Shown here piece after piece: positions 17,475 through 26,537 of a stretch of DNA of 64,000 nucleotides. Made by a program: the position numbers and the translations under genes. Location: the NCBI RefSeq assembly GCF_009823805.1, contig NZ_WUEK01000005.1, positions 248,001 to 312,000 on the forward strand, read 5' to 3'. Position 1 is the first letter of the stretch, and every line of letters begins with the position of its first letter. Origin of the DNA: Nocardioides flavescens. GTDB lineage: Bacteria > Actinomycetota > Actinomycetes > Propionibacteriales > Nocardioidaceae. The notes beneath the pieces are model-generated. The model saw only the letters and a program-made list of their open reading frames with translations, did not search any database and was not told the origin of the DNA.

Positions 17475-17975
17475 ATGTCGCTCACCCAGGAGGTCAGCCA
17501 ACGGCTTCGTCGGCCCAGCCGCCGCGGCCATCAGGTCGACGCCAGTGCACGTCTGCACCACACCGTGCGTCTCGAGCGGCACGGCGTCGCGATCGGCGCG
17601 AGGACCAGGGTCGGCGGTGGCTGCGTGCTCGTCGGCCCACTGCAGATCGATGACGCCTGCTTCCTCAACGAGGGGGTTAATGTCACCCCTGCGGTGCATC
17701 TCGAGGAGAACGTCTCCATCGGTCAGTTCGTGCGCCTCATCACCGGCACCCACGAGATCGGCGACCGCAACCGTCGAGCCCAGGACACGATCCGCAAGCC
17801 CATCACCGTTGGCCGCGGTGCCTGGATCGCTGCTGGTTCGATGGTGATGCCAGGGGTCACGATCGGCGCCGGGGCCGTCGTCGCTGCCGGTTCGGTGGTG
17901 ACCCGAGACGTCGCCCCCAACACGCTCGTGATGGGGACGCCGGCTCGTTTCGTGCGTGACCTGCCGATGGACTGA
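17475..17975 (+). CDS. Hexapeptide-repeat (LbH) acetyltransferase, copy 2
   Basis: A 166-residue paralogue of the protein at 15651, with long identical stretches (SRRGHQVD, RRAQDTIRKPITVGRG, MVMPGVTIGAGAVV) and the same active-site ITGTHEIGD. ATG 17475 was chosen over 17451 because it gives the same length and start as copy 1 and has GAGGG 9 nt upstream. Nucleotide similarity continues through the whole gene, pointing to a fairly recent duplication around the intervening acyltransferase-3 gene. Surface-glycan acetylation is the likely role. Confidence 0.88.
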   Translation: MSLTQEVSQRLRRPSRRGHQVDASARLHHTVRLERHGVAIGARTRVGGGCVLVGPLQIDDACFLNEGVNVTPAVHLEENVSIGQFVRLITGTHEIGDRNRRAQDTIRKPITVGRGAWIAAGSMVMPGVTIGAGAVVAAGSVVTRDVAPNTLVMGTPARFVRDLPMD

Positions 17976-17983
17976 ACAACAGC

Positions 17984-19773
17984 TCAGGCGTTCGCGAAAG
18001 CAACGATCCGGTTCCACGCCGTCCCATCCCCGATGTACTTGCCCGAGGTGGTGGCGCTGCCGCCGGTGAGGTCGACGCTCTTGGCGACGTGCTCGGAGCC
18101 GCGGGTCGGCAGCGGGTTGACGTCGCCGGCGATGACCTCGGGCACGTCGCCGCCGAAGCGGAGCTTGCTGGCGGCGCCGGTGTAGTGCTGCACGCCGGCC
18201 GAGAACAGGTCCACGCGTGCGTCGGACACCTGACCGGTCTCCGAGGTTGTCGACCGGAGAGCTGGGCCGCTCATGACCATGGCCCTGACGTTCTCGACCA
18301 GCATGCCGGTGATGGCGGCTCCGGTGTTGTTGAGGAACGCGGCTGCCCGTCGCAACGTGACGTTGCGGAAGGTGATGCTCGCGAAGGTCCCCGAGGGCAG
18401 CGAGCAGAGGGTGCCGCCGTTGACTGTGTTGTCGGTGGTGACGTTCTCGAGCACGATATCGACGCCGCCGGCTTGGCCCCGTTGGCGTTGATGAACTCGA
18501 CGAGCGCGGCCCAGTCACCGATCTTGATGTTGCGCCCGACGATGCTCTTCAGGCCGGGGGTATCGACCGCGAAGACGTACTTCGCATCGCCGGTGTAGCC
18601 GTCGAGGACGACGTCGGAGAGGTCGCCAGCGGAGGGGGCCGCGGTCACGTAGCCAGTGGCTCCGAACTCGATGATCGGCCAAGCGCTGCCAGCCTGATTG
18701 TTGATGTTGCTCGCTCGGACCACGGAGAGCTTCGACCCGTCGCCGGCTTGGAGACGCATGGGCGTGATGCCGATGTTCACGTTGACGTTGGAGAGGTAGA
18801 CCCCGACGATGTCGCGGTCGGAAGCGTTCGGCAGCGCCTTGCGTAGGCGTGGATCGGCGGACTGGTGTTCTGCGCGTAGACCGAGCACAGGTCGTCACCG
18901 GTGTGGCCGGTGATCCCGTCGATCACGATGTTGCGGCACCCTGGGCCGACGTCGATCCCGTCCTGGTTGGTGTGGCAGTCGTTCTGCGCGAGGTGGATGT
19001 CGCGCCAGGTCATGTTCACGCAGGCCTGCTGGATCGCAGAGAAGGCTGCGGTGGGGCCGATCTGAACGCCCTGGATCAGGCAGTTGCGGGCGTTGACGAA
19101 GAAGAGCCCCATGCCGGTGCGGATGTCGCCCGCGCCGCCGCCCGCTCGGATCTGGTTAGAGATCCCCTTGCCAGCGGAGTAGGCGCTCGCGAGGGGAGCG
19201 GCCAGGGTGGCGGTGTATGGCGCGGTCTGGGTGCAGGCGGTGACCGTGACAGGCTCGTTGGTGGCGTGGACCCCGACGCGGTACGAAACGGCGGGGAGGG
19301 CTCGCTCAGCACCAGGGAGGTCGCGCCGGCCGCGGCAGCGGTAGTGATGACTGCGCCGATGACGGAGCGGAGGCGGGCCCGGCCGGAGCCGATGATGCTG
19401 AAGTACTCTCGTCGCCGGTGGCGTCCTGGTTGGCGTTGCGGATGAGGACGCAGTTCAAGAACGGCGCGAGCTGGATCTCGGCGTCGCGCATGAACAGCTG
19501 CGAGCGGGACGTCATCTGGACCGTGTTGTTCACGACGTAATCGCTGGTCAGCGCGACTCGGCGCAGGAGCGCGCCGCTCAGGGCGGCGTTGATGTTGGCG
19601 AGGTCGGTGGCCCCGGTTGCGTCCCCGGATGGCAGGAGCGTCGGCACGCCAGCCGACGAGATGATGCCGAACGCAAGGGTGCCGTTGGACTGCAGGAGCG
19701 GGACCTGCCCAGGGGTCGCTCCGGTGCGGTTGATCTGCGGCTCAGTCGAGGCCGAAAGCGTGGTTGAAGCCGA
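17984..19773 (-). pseudogene. Frameshifted beta-helix (tail-spike/pectate-lyase-like) gene
   Basis: Coding sense runs continuously along the minus strand but changes frame four times, near 19405-19412, 19285-19300, 18835-18848 and 18465-18478. Joined, the segments give about 600 residues of a right-handed beta-helix protein: TGATDLANINAALSGA and VVNNTVQMTSRS early, GIDVGPGCRNIVIDG and LCSVYAQN in the middle, NVNVNIGITPMRLQAGDGS later, ending WNRIVAFANA. Every shift is in the same direction, equivalent to one missing base. The frame opens just after a TAG at 19774 with no start codon for about 125 nt, so the N-terminus is also lost. Gene decay or base-calling error are the alternatives. Confidence 0.75.
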
Positions 19774-20123
19774 CTAGGACCTGCGCCTCTCACACACAAA
19801 TTGGGCGCACGTGGACGTGGACGGATGCGGCCAGGAGCCGATGACCGGGTTTCGAGGACTGCCGCTCCACACCCGGACAATGACAGGGCGAATCGGACCC
19901 TCGAACGGTTCGAGCCGGAGTTCCCGAAGATCGGGCCGCATATGGGCAGTGCCGCTCAGGCGGTGCGCCTGTCCGGAGGGCTGATCGAGCGGGGCACGAA
20001 CCACGACTGGCGCGACTCAACCTAGCGGTCTCAGAAACCGTTGGTCGTGGCTGAGATGAAGGGGAATTGCGGTCCGGCCGCGGACGCTGCGTCGCGACCA
20101 GAGGTTCATGGGCATGGATGTGC
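19774..20123. other. Non-coding gap with no recognisable gene
   Basis: About 350 bp between the broken beta-helix gene and an acyltransferase. Short open frames exist on both strands (74-76 codons), but none has a recognisable domain or ribosome-binding site. The sequence looks like remnants of the island and may hold the lost 5' end of the beta-helix gene. Confidence 0.5.
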
Positions 20124-21251
20124 TCAACGTAGAGCTGTCTCGCGCGCACGATCCCGAACGGGTGCCGCATCCTCGCTGCTGAAGACGTCGTCAGCGTGTC
20201 CAGTCGCGAACTGCGACGCGTCGAACCGAGTCCGAAGGTGCCTGCCGAGAGCTTCTACCGTGAACCAGCTGACCGTTGCCACTAGCACCGTTGCGACGGC
20301 ACTGACGACTAGCAACTCTCGCCCGTGGATTCCGGAGGAGGCTCCGATCCACGAGACCAGAGGCCAGTTCCACAGGTACGCCGCGTAGGAGATGGTTCCG
20401 AGCCCCAGTAGCGGTACGGCCACCTTCGGAGCCGTGGGCCAGCGCCGCGCTTCCCAGATCATCAGCACGGTGCAGACGGACACGAGCGTGGGGTAGAGCA
20501 GGTAGGTGAGCGCCGAGTCCTTGCCCACCGGCGCGAGGGCCATCGCGACGAGCGCGGCGAGGCCCACGGCCGCACCCCAGGGTCGTAGTCCGGTGCGCAG
20601 CAACGCGTCGAGCCGGCTGCGGTAGCAGTAGGCGGCCGCGCCGACCGCCATGCTGGACGCCCAGGTGGTGGGCAGCGTGTAGATCGCCTCGGGGCGCCCA
20701 ACGGCGATCAGCGAGACCCAGCACACGGTCGTGAGTACGACGGCGGTGGTGACGGCCAGCCGGCCGGGCGTGATCCGGCGCCGCACGGCGAGGAAGATCA
20801 GAGCCGGCCACACGAGATAGAACTGCTCCTCAACGGCCAGCGTCCACAAGTGCGTGAGGGCGCCCATCTCCACGGGGAGATTGAGGTCGGAGGTGTAGGT
20901 CAGGGCCACGATCACCGTGAGCGGCAGCTCCGATCGCTGGCCGAGCGGGTTCCACGCCGCTTCGACGAGGGCGTACACCAGGACCAGGAGGACGAGCGCC
21001 GGGACCAACCTCAAGAACCGGTGGACGTAGAAGCGCTTCCACCGAGGACGCTCGACATCCTCCACGTCGCGAATCAGCAAACCTGTGATCAGGTAGCCGC
21101 TGAGCGCGAAGAATATGGTGACGCCGACGATCCCCGCTGCGCTGAACATGTCGCCGAGCGCGTGTCGGACCATGACGAGCCCGACCGCGATCCCACGAAT
21201 GACATCGAGCCCCTGGTTGCGCCCCCCGATGGGCACAGTATTGATGTTCAT
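20124..21251 (-). CDS. Acyltransferase-3 (OafA-like) membrane protein, second type
   Basis: A 375-residue membrane acyltransferase. It has RNQGLDVIRGIAVGLVMVRH with the catalytic-type His near the N-terminus, VTIFFALSGYLITGLL, HLWTLAVEEQFYLVWP and a C-terminal GTISYAAYLWNWPLV, all family landmarks, and about ten hydrophobic helices. It is only distantly similar to the protein at 16198. ATG 21251 (MNINTVPIGG) follows GGGGGAAC. Probably O-acylates a surface polysaccharide or lipid. It closes the island on its right side. Confidence 0.88.
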   Translation of the reverse strand: MNINTVPIGGRNQGLDVIRGIAVGLVMVRHALGDMFSAAGIVGVTIFFALSGYLITGLLIRDVEDVERPRWKRFYVHRFLRLVPALVLLVLVYALVEAAWNPLGQRSELPLTVIVALTYTSDLNLPVEMGALTHLWTLAVEEQFYLVWPALIFLAVRRRITPGRLAVTTAVVLTTVCWVSLIAVGRPEAIYTLPTTWASSMAVGAAAYCYRSRLDALLRTGLRPWGAAVGLAALVAMALAPVGKDSALTYLLYPTLVSVCTVLMIWEARRWPTAPKVAVPLLGLGTISYAAYLWNWPLVSWIGASSGIHGRELLVVSAVATVLVATVSWFTVEALGRHLRTRFDASQFATGHADDVFSSEDAAPVRDRARETALR

Positions 21252-21343
21252 CACGTTCCCCCGTGGACGTAGACCATTCGACCGTCTCATCGAACGTTGA
21301 CTGGCGCAACCACCTCGAGCTCCAGAACTTGCCTATCGATGAC

Positions 21344-21376
21344 AGCAGCCCCGCACCAAGACGGTGCGGGGCTGCT
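21344..21376 (-). terminator. Terminator downstream of cysN
   Basis: A perfect 14-bp stem (AGCAGCCCCGCACC / GGTGCGGGGCTGCT) with a 5-nt loop, 16 bp past the cysN stop. The 16-nt ACAGCAGCCCCGCACC is identical to the terminator region at 13559-13574. Confidence 0.8.
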
Positions 21377-21391
21377 CTGAGTGTGTCGGGT

Positions 21392-22723
21392 TCAGCCGGC
21401 GGAGTTGATCATCCCGGCGCCGACGGTGACGCCGGTGGCCTCGTCGATGAGGATGAACGAGCCGGTGGTGCGGTTCTTCGAGTACGGGTCGCAGAGCAGC
21501 GGCTGGGTGGTGCGCAGCTGGATGCGGCCGATCTCGTTGAGGCCGAGCTCCTGGGTCTCCTGGTCGCGGTGGAGCGTGTTGACGTCCAGGCGGTACTGGA
21601 TGCCCTTGACCAGGGCCCGCGCGGTGCGGGTGGTGTGCTTGATGGCCAGCTTCTGCCGCGGGCGCAGCGGGGTGTTGGTCATCCAGCAGACCATCGCGTC
21701 GATGTCCTGGCTGGGCTGCGGTGCGTTGTTGACCCGGGCGATCATGTCGCCGCGCGAGACGTCGACGTCGTCCTCGAGACGCACCGTGACCGACATGGGC
21801 GGGAACGCCTCGGTGACCTCGCGGTCGAAGAGGTCGATGCCGGCGATCTTGCTGGTCATGCCCGAGGGGAGCACGACGACCTCGTCACCGGGCTTGAGGA
21901 CGCCGCCGGCCACCATGCCGGCGTAGCCGCGGTAGTCGTGGTGTTCGTCGGACTTGGGGCGCACGACGTACTGCACCGGTAAGCGCACGTCCATGAGGTC
22001 ACGGTCGGAGGCGACATGGACGTGCTCGAGGTGGTGCATCAGCGTCGGGCCGCTGTACCAGCTCATCTTCTCCGAACGCGTCACGACGTTGTCGCCGTTG
22101 AGCGCCGAGATCGGGATGACCTCGAGGTCCGGGATGTTGAGCTTGGTCGCGAACTGCGTGAACTCGGCGTGGATCTTCTCGTAGACCGACTGGTCGAAGT
22201 CGACGAGGTCCATCTTGTTCACGGCCAGCACGAGGTGCGGCACCCGCAGCAGGCTGAGGATGACTGCGTGGCGGCGCGACTGCTCGGTGAGACCCTGACG
22301 AGCGTCGACCAGCACCAGGCCGAGGTCGGCGGTGGAGGCGCCGGTGACCATGTTGCGGGTGTACTGCACGTGGCCCGGGGTGTCCGCGATGATGAACTTG
22401 CGGTTGGGCGTCGCGAAGTAGCGGTACGCCACGTCGATCGTGATGCCCTGCTCGCGCTCGGAGCGCAGACCGTCGGTCAACAGCGCGAGGTCGGTGTAGT
22501 CGTAGCCCTTGGAGACGCTGGTCGCCTCGACCGCCTCGAGCTGGTCGGCGAAGATCGACTTGGAGTCGAGCAGCAGCCGACCGATGAGGGTCGACTTGCC
22601 GTCGTCGACGGATCCGGCGGTGGCGAAGCGGAGCAGGTCGGCCTCGCGGCCGGCGAGACCGGTGGTCGCCCCGTCCTGCTCGGCAGCCTGGGCGGCGTAG
22701 TCCTCGGGAGTGGTGTCGGACAT
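21392..22723 (-). CDS. cysN: Sulfate adenylyltransferase subunit 1 (GTPase)
   Basis: CysN is the GTPase that drives ATP sulfurylase, making APS from sulfate with CysD. The 443 residues hold an EF-Tu-like G domain with GSVDDGKST (P-loop, residue 38), DTPGHVQYTRN, NKMDLVDF and later beta-barrel domains (GYAGMVAGGVLKPGDEVVVLPSG). There is no C-terminal APS kinase domain, so this is the unfused form; a kinase is encoded at 25190. The ATG overlaps the cysD stop (TGATG). Confidence 0.96.
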   Translation of the reverse strand: MSDTTPEDYAAQAAEQDGATTGLAGREADLLRFATAGSVDDGKSTLIGRLLLDSKSIFADQLEAVEATSVSKGYDYTDLALLTDGLRSEREQGITIDVAYRYFATPNRKFIIADTPGHVQYTRNMVTGASTADLGLVLVDARQGLTEQSRRHAVILSLLRVPHLVLAVNKMDLVDFDQSVYEKIHAEFTQFATKLNIPDLEVIPISALNGDNVVTRSEKMSWYSGPTLMHHLEHVHVASDRDLMDVRLPVQYVVRPKSDEHHDYRGYAGMVAGGVLKPGDEVVVLPSGMTSKIAGIDLFDREVTEAFPPMSVTVRLEDDVDVSRGDMIARVNNAPQPSQDIDAMVCWMTNTPLRPRQKLAIKHTTRTARALVKGIQYRLDVNTLHRDQETQELGLNEIGRIQLRTTQPLLCDPYSKNRTTGSFILIDEATGVTVGAGMINSAG

Positions 22724-23637
22724 CAGAAGTAGCCCTCCTTCTTCCGGTCCTCCATGGCCGCTTCGCTGAAGCGGTCATCTCCCCGGGTCGCGCCGCGTTC
22801 GGTGACCGTGGCCACGGCGATCTCGTCGATGATCTTCTCGATGGTGTCGGCTTCGGACTCCACGCAGCCGGTGAGCGTGAGGTCACCGACGGTGCGGAAG
22901 CGCACCGTGCGCTCCTCGACCGTCTCGTTGCCGCGGGTGGGGTTGAACTCGCTCTCCGAGAGCAGCATCCCGTCGCGCAGGAACACCCGGCGCTGGTGGG
23001 AGAAGTAGATGGAGGGGATCTCGATGCCCTCGCGACCGATGTAGTCCCAGATGTCGAGCTCGGTCCAGTTGCTGATCGGGAAGATCCGCATGTGCTCGCC
23101 CTCGTGGAGGCGGCCGTTGTAGAGGCTCCAGAGCTCGGGGCGCTGGTTCTTCGGGTCCCACTGGCCGAACTCGTCGCGGTGGGAGTAGACGCGCTCCTTG
23201 GCGCGGGCCTTCTCCTCGTCGCGGCGTCCGCCACCGAAGGCGGCGGTGAAGCCGCCGTCCTCGAGGGCGTTGAGCAGGGTGCCGATCTGCAGGCGGTTGC
23301 GCGAGGTCTTGCCGTCGTCGACGACGACGCCGTTCGCGATCGCCTCCTCGACGCTGGCCACGATCAGGCGGACGCCGAGGCGGTCGACCCAGTTGTCGCG
23401 GCAGGCGAGGACCTCGGGGAAGTCGTAGCCCGTGTCGACCTGCAGGACCGGGAACGGGATCTTCGCCGGGTAGAAGGCCTTCTCGGCGAGGCGCATCATC
23501 ACGATGGAGTCCTTGCCGCCCGAGAACATCAGGACGGGCTTCTCGAACTCTGCCGCGACCTCGCGGAAGATGTGGATGGACTCGGCCTCGAGCTGGTCGA
23601 GCTGGCTCAGCCGGTAGTCGGCGTGCGTTTCGGTCAT
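22723..23637 (-). CDS. cysD: Sulfate adenylyltransferase subunit 2
   Basis: CysD catalyses adenylyl transfer to sulfate with CysN. The 304 residues include the PP-loop SGGKDSIVMMRLAEKAF at about residue 39, VDTGYDFPEVLACRD, and the conserved SIYFSHQRRVFLRDGMLL. The C-terminus ends MEDRKKEGYF as in typical CysD. The start MTETHADYRLSQL was chosen over an open extension upstream, which lacks family similarity; AGAAGAGG lies 12 nt before it. Divergent from ugd. Confidence 0.96.
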   Translation of the reverse strand: MTETHADYRLSQLDQLEAESIHIFREVAAEFEKPVLMFSGGKDSIVMMRLAEKAFYPAKIPFPVLQVDTGYDFPEVLACRDNWVDRLGVRLIVASVEEAIANGVVVDDGKTSRNRLQIGTLLNALEDGGFTAAFGGGRRDEEKARAKERVYSHRDEFGQWDPKNQRPELWSLYNGRLHEGEHMRIFPISNWTELDIWDYIGREGIEIPSIYFSHQRRVFLRDGMLLSESEFNPTRGNETVEERTVRFRTVGDLTLTGCVESEADTIEKIIDEIAVATVTERGATRGDDRFSEAAMEDRKKEGYF

Positions 23638-23702
23638 GTGCTGCGGGAGACCTCTTCTGCGGGGGCGGGCTGCAGACAGGCTGCAGCACGAGAGCAGCCG
23701 AC

Positions 23703-23732
23703 AGCGTATCCGCCGCGCTGGGGACCGTCGAA
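23703..23732 (-). promoter_or_regulatory. Putative sigma-A promoter of cysDN
   Basis: Read on the minus strand, TTCGAC (23727-23732) and TACGCT (23703-23708) are 18 bp apart. This predicts a start near 23696 and a 5' UTR of about 60 nt. No leader peptide is evident in that UTR. Confidence 0.35.
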
Positions 23733-23845
23733 ATGCTGTCCAAACTCGGCTGACGAACTGCAGATTCAGACCAGCGGTGGCGCTCGTCATCCGCCGTTCA
23801 TCCGCGCGACTCGCGATCGAGCGGATCGCACCTAGACTCCGCCGC

Positions 23846-25159
23846 GTGAAGATCTCAGTGTTCGGTTGTGGCTACCTCGGAGCGGTGCACGCCGCGTGCA
23901 TGGCGAAGCTCGGCCACGAGGTGGTCGGCGTCGATGTCGTCGAGGCCCACATCGCCTCCCTGGCGGCCGGCAAGGCGCCGTTCCACGAGCCGGGGCTGCC
24001 CGAGCTGCTCACCGAGGCCCTGGAGAGCGGGCGCCTCGAGTTCACCACCGACGCCTCCCGTGCCGCCGACGCCACCGTCCACTTCATCTGCGTCGGCACG
24101 CCGCAGAAGCGCGGCGAGAACGCCGCCGACCTCGCCTACGTCCGCGCCGCGACCGACACGGTCCTCGGACTGCTCAAGCCCGGCGACGTCGTCGTCGGCA
24201 AGTCGACCGTGCCGGTCGGTACCGCCGAGGAGATCGCGGACCGCATCGCCGAGTCGGTGCCCGAGGCCCAGCTCATCTGGAACCCGGAGTTCCTGCGCGA
24301 GGGGTTCGCCGTCAAGGACACGCTCCACCCCGACCGCCTCGTCTACGGGTTCCGCGCGGGCGACGCCGGTGCCGAGGCGGCGACGGTCCTCGACGAGGTG
24401 TACGCCGCGACCCTGGCCGAGGGCACGCCCAAGATCGAGACCGACCTGGCCACCGCCCAGCTGGTCAAGGTCGCTGCCAATTCGTTCCTCGCCACGAAGA
24501 TCTCCTTCATCAACGCGATGGCCGAGCTGTGCGAGGCCACCGGCGCCGACGTCACGATGCTCGCCGACGCCATCGGTCACGACGCCCGCATCGGGCGACG
24601 CTTCCTCAACGCCGGCGTCGGCTTCGGCGGCGGCTGCCTGCCCAAGGACATCCGGGCCTTCATGGCTCGTGCGGGCGAGCTCGGTGTCGACCAGGCGCTG
24701 ACCTTCCTGCGCGAGGTCGACGCGATCAACATGCGCCGCCGGGTCCGCATGGTCGACCTGGCCCGCGAGGTGTGCGGCGGCTCGATCGTGAGCCGGAAGG
24801 TCGCCGTCCTCGGTGCGGCGTTCAAGCCCGACAGCGACGACATCCGCGACTCACCGGCGCTGAGCGTCGCCGCGCAGATGCAGCTGCAGGGGGCGCAGGT
24901 CACCGTCACCGACCCGCAGGCCATCGACAACGCTCGCAAGAAGTGGCCCGACCTCGCCTACGCCGAGACCGTCGAGGACGCCGTCCGCGGCGCCGAGGTG
25001 ATCCTCGTGCTCACCGAGTGGCCTGAGTACGTCGCACTCGACCCGACCGCGCTCGCGGACCAGGTCGCCGCGCCGCGCATCGTCGACGGCCGCAACTGCC
25101 TCGACCCCGCCACCTGGCGCGCCGCCGGCTGGACCTACCGCGCGCTGGGCCGCCCCTGA
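23846..25159 (+). CDS. UDP-glucose 6-dehydrogenase
   Basis: Oxidises UDP-glucose to UDP-glucuronate with two NAD+, a precursor for acidic surface polysaccharides. The 437 residues show the N-terminal Rossmann motif GCGYLGAVHA, the EFLREGFAV stretch, the catalytic Cys in GFGGGCLPKD at about residue 264 and the C-terminal GAAFKPDSDDIRDSPAL. The GTG is 7 nt after a TAGACT -10 box (23833-23838), so translation is probably leaderless. It lies between the two sulfate-activation units, 30 bp before cysC. GDP-mannose dehydrogenase is a less likely alternative. Confidence 0.9.
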   Translation: MKISVFGCGYLGAVHAACMAKLGHEVVGVDVVEAHIASLAAGKAPFHEPGLPELLTEALESGRLEFTTDASRAADATVHFICVGTPQKRGENAADLAYVRAATDTVLGLLKPGDVVVGKSTVPVGTAEEIADRIAESVPEAQLIWNPEFLREGFAVKDTLHPDRLVYGFRAGDAGAEAATVLDEVYAATLAEGTPKIETDLATAQLVKVAANSFLATKISFINAMAELCEATGADVTMLADAIGHDARIGRRFLNAGVGFGGGCLPKDIRAFMARAGELGVDQALTFLREVDAINMRRRVRMVDLAREVCGGSIVSRKVAVLGAAFKPDSDDIRDSPALSVAAQMQLQGAQVTVTDPQAIDNARKKWPDLAYAETVEDAVRGAEVILVLTEWPEYVALDPTALADQVAAPRIVDGRNCLDPATWRAAGWTYRALGRP

Positions 25160-25189
25160 TCCTCGGAGCGCGCCTGACACGATGAGCCC

Positions 25190-26416
25190 GTGTCGACGAA
25201 CGCCCCCCAGCACTGCCCCACCCCGGTCGAGCTCGACGACCTCGAGCTTCTGACGAGCGGCGCGCTGCCCGACGTGCGCGCCTTCAACGAGCCGGGCAGT
25301 GTCCTCGCGCTGCACCTGCCGGACGGCGTCGACGCGGCTGCCCGCGAGGCGGGTGCGGTCGAGCTCGTCGACCCCGAGGGTCTGCCCCTCGCCCGGGTCG
25401 CGTGGCCCGAGGGCACCGTCGAGCCGCTGACCCACGCGCAGTTCGGACCGTTCCGCTCGCTGCGGCTCACGCCGACGGCCTACCGCGAGCAGCACTCCGG
25501 CCGTACCGTCGTGCCGGTCGGCGATCCGCTCACGCGGGCCCAGCTCGAGGAGCTGGCCGGTCTCGGACCGGTCACGCTGCTGACCTTCGTCGGCACGGGC
25601 ACCTCCTGGCTCTCGCCGGTCGCCCTGGTGCGGGCCACCCGCGCCGCAGCCGCGGCGCTGACTGACGCGGTCGTCGTCACCGTCCCGCTCGCCGCCCACG
25701 GCGACGCGGCGGCCGACCACGCGCTCGGCGAGGCCGTCGTCGAGGCCTACGCCGGCGACGACCCGGTCCACGCCCTGCGGGAAGGGTCCGACGACGACGA
25801 GCTGCCGGCCGACGTGCAGTCGGTCGTCGACCGCGACCGCCCGGAGCCCGCCGGGCAGGGGCTCGTCATCTTCTTCACCGGTCTGTCCGGGAGCGGCAAG
25901 TCGACCCTCGCCCGAGCGCTGGTCGACCTCCTGCTCGAGCAGGGCGAGCGGACCGTCACCAGCCTCGACGGCGACGTCGTGCGGCGCAACCTCTCGGCCG
26001 GGCTGACCTTCTCCCGCGAGGACCGCGAGACCAACATCCGCCGCATCGGCTGGGTCGCCGCCGAGATCGCGCGCCACGGCGGCGTCGCGGTCGTCAGCCC
26101 GATCGCGCCGTACGACGAGACGCGGCGGCAGGTGCGCGAGATGGTGGAGGACGCCGGCGGCGCGTTCTTCCTCGTCCACGTCGCGACCCCGCCCGAGGAG
26201 TGCGAGCGCCGAGACCGCAAGGGCCTCTACGCCAAGGCGCGGCGCGGCGAGATCCCGGAGTTCACCGGCATCTCCTCGCCGTACGAGGAGCCCGAGGACG
26301 CCGACGTGCGCGTCGACACGACGGGCAGGTCGATCGACGACGCACTCGGCGACGTCCTCGACGGCCTGCGCGACGCGGGCTACCTCGACCTGCGGGTGGA
26401 CGCCGCGCCGCGCTGA
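25190..26416 (+). CDS. cysC: Adenylylsulfate kinase with an N-terminal ATP-sulfurylase-like extension
   Basis: Phosphorylates APS to PAPS. In the 408-residue protein the kinase is C-terminal: P-loop FTGLSGSGKSTLARAL at about residue 226, then SLDGDVVRRNLSAGLTFSREDRETNIRR and the lid KGLYAKARRGEIPEFTGI. Residues 1-200 resemble a diverged ATP sulfurylase N-terminal (PUA-like) region (EHSG/QHSGRTV, DPLTRAQLEEL) without the catalytic HxGH of a complete enzyme. This may be a remnant of a Sat-kinase fusion or a regulatory domain. True ATP sulfurylase activity is supplied by cysDN. Confidence 0.9.
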   Translation: MSTNAPQHCPTPVELDDLELLTSGALPDVRAFNEPGSVLALHLPDGVDAAAREAGAVELVDPEGLPLARVAWPEGTVEPLTHAQFGPFRSLRLTPTAYREQHSGRTVVPVGDPLTRAQLEELAGLGPVTLLTFVGTGTSWLSPVALVRATRAAAAALTDAVVVTVPLAAHGDAAADHALGEAVVEAYAGDDPVHALREGSDDDELPADVQSVVDRDRPEPAGQGLVIFFTGLSGSGKSTLARALVDLLLEQGERTVTSLDGDVVRRNLSAGLTFSREDRETNIRRIGWVAAEIARHGGVAVVSPIAPYDETRRQVREMVEDAGGAFFLVHVATPPEECERRDRKGLYAKARRGEIPEFTGISSPYEEPEDADVRVDTTGRSIDDALGDVLDGLRDAGYLDLRVDAAPR

Positions 26417-26537
26417 CCGGCGACGCCTTAAGGTCTCTCGGAGGGAGTGCCGTCGCAGGGTGCGCGACGGCCCGCCCTGGACACCGCGTGCGGTGCCGCC
26501 TGCCCTGACGCACCCGTTGTGACAGGAGCCCCGGCCC

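Noticed and set aside
19801..20025. 74-codon plus-strand frame in the island gap
   Set aside because: No domain, no ribosome-binding site, and composition like random high-GC sequence.
13561..21376. Complete prophage
   Set aside because: No integrase, terminase, portal, capsid or lysis genes; only tail-fibre-like and surface genes are present.
23638..23790. N-terminal extension of CysD containing a Cys-rich stretch (CRLLSCCS), considered as a leader peptide
   Set aside because: It is in frame with cysD without its own stop, lacks a start near the predicted promoter, and CysD family starts fit 23637.
26447..26537. Cysteine leader peptide before the TauE/SafE gene
   Set aside because: The candidate frame does not stop before the exporter start and lacks the TRRRxxDxCR core.
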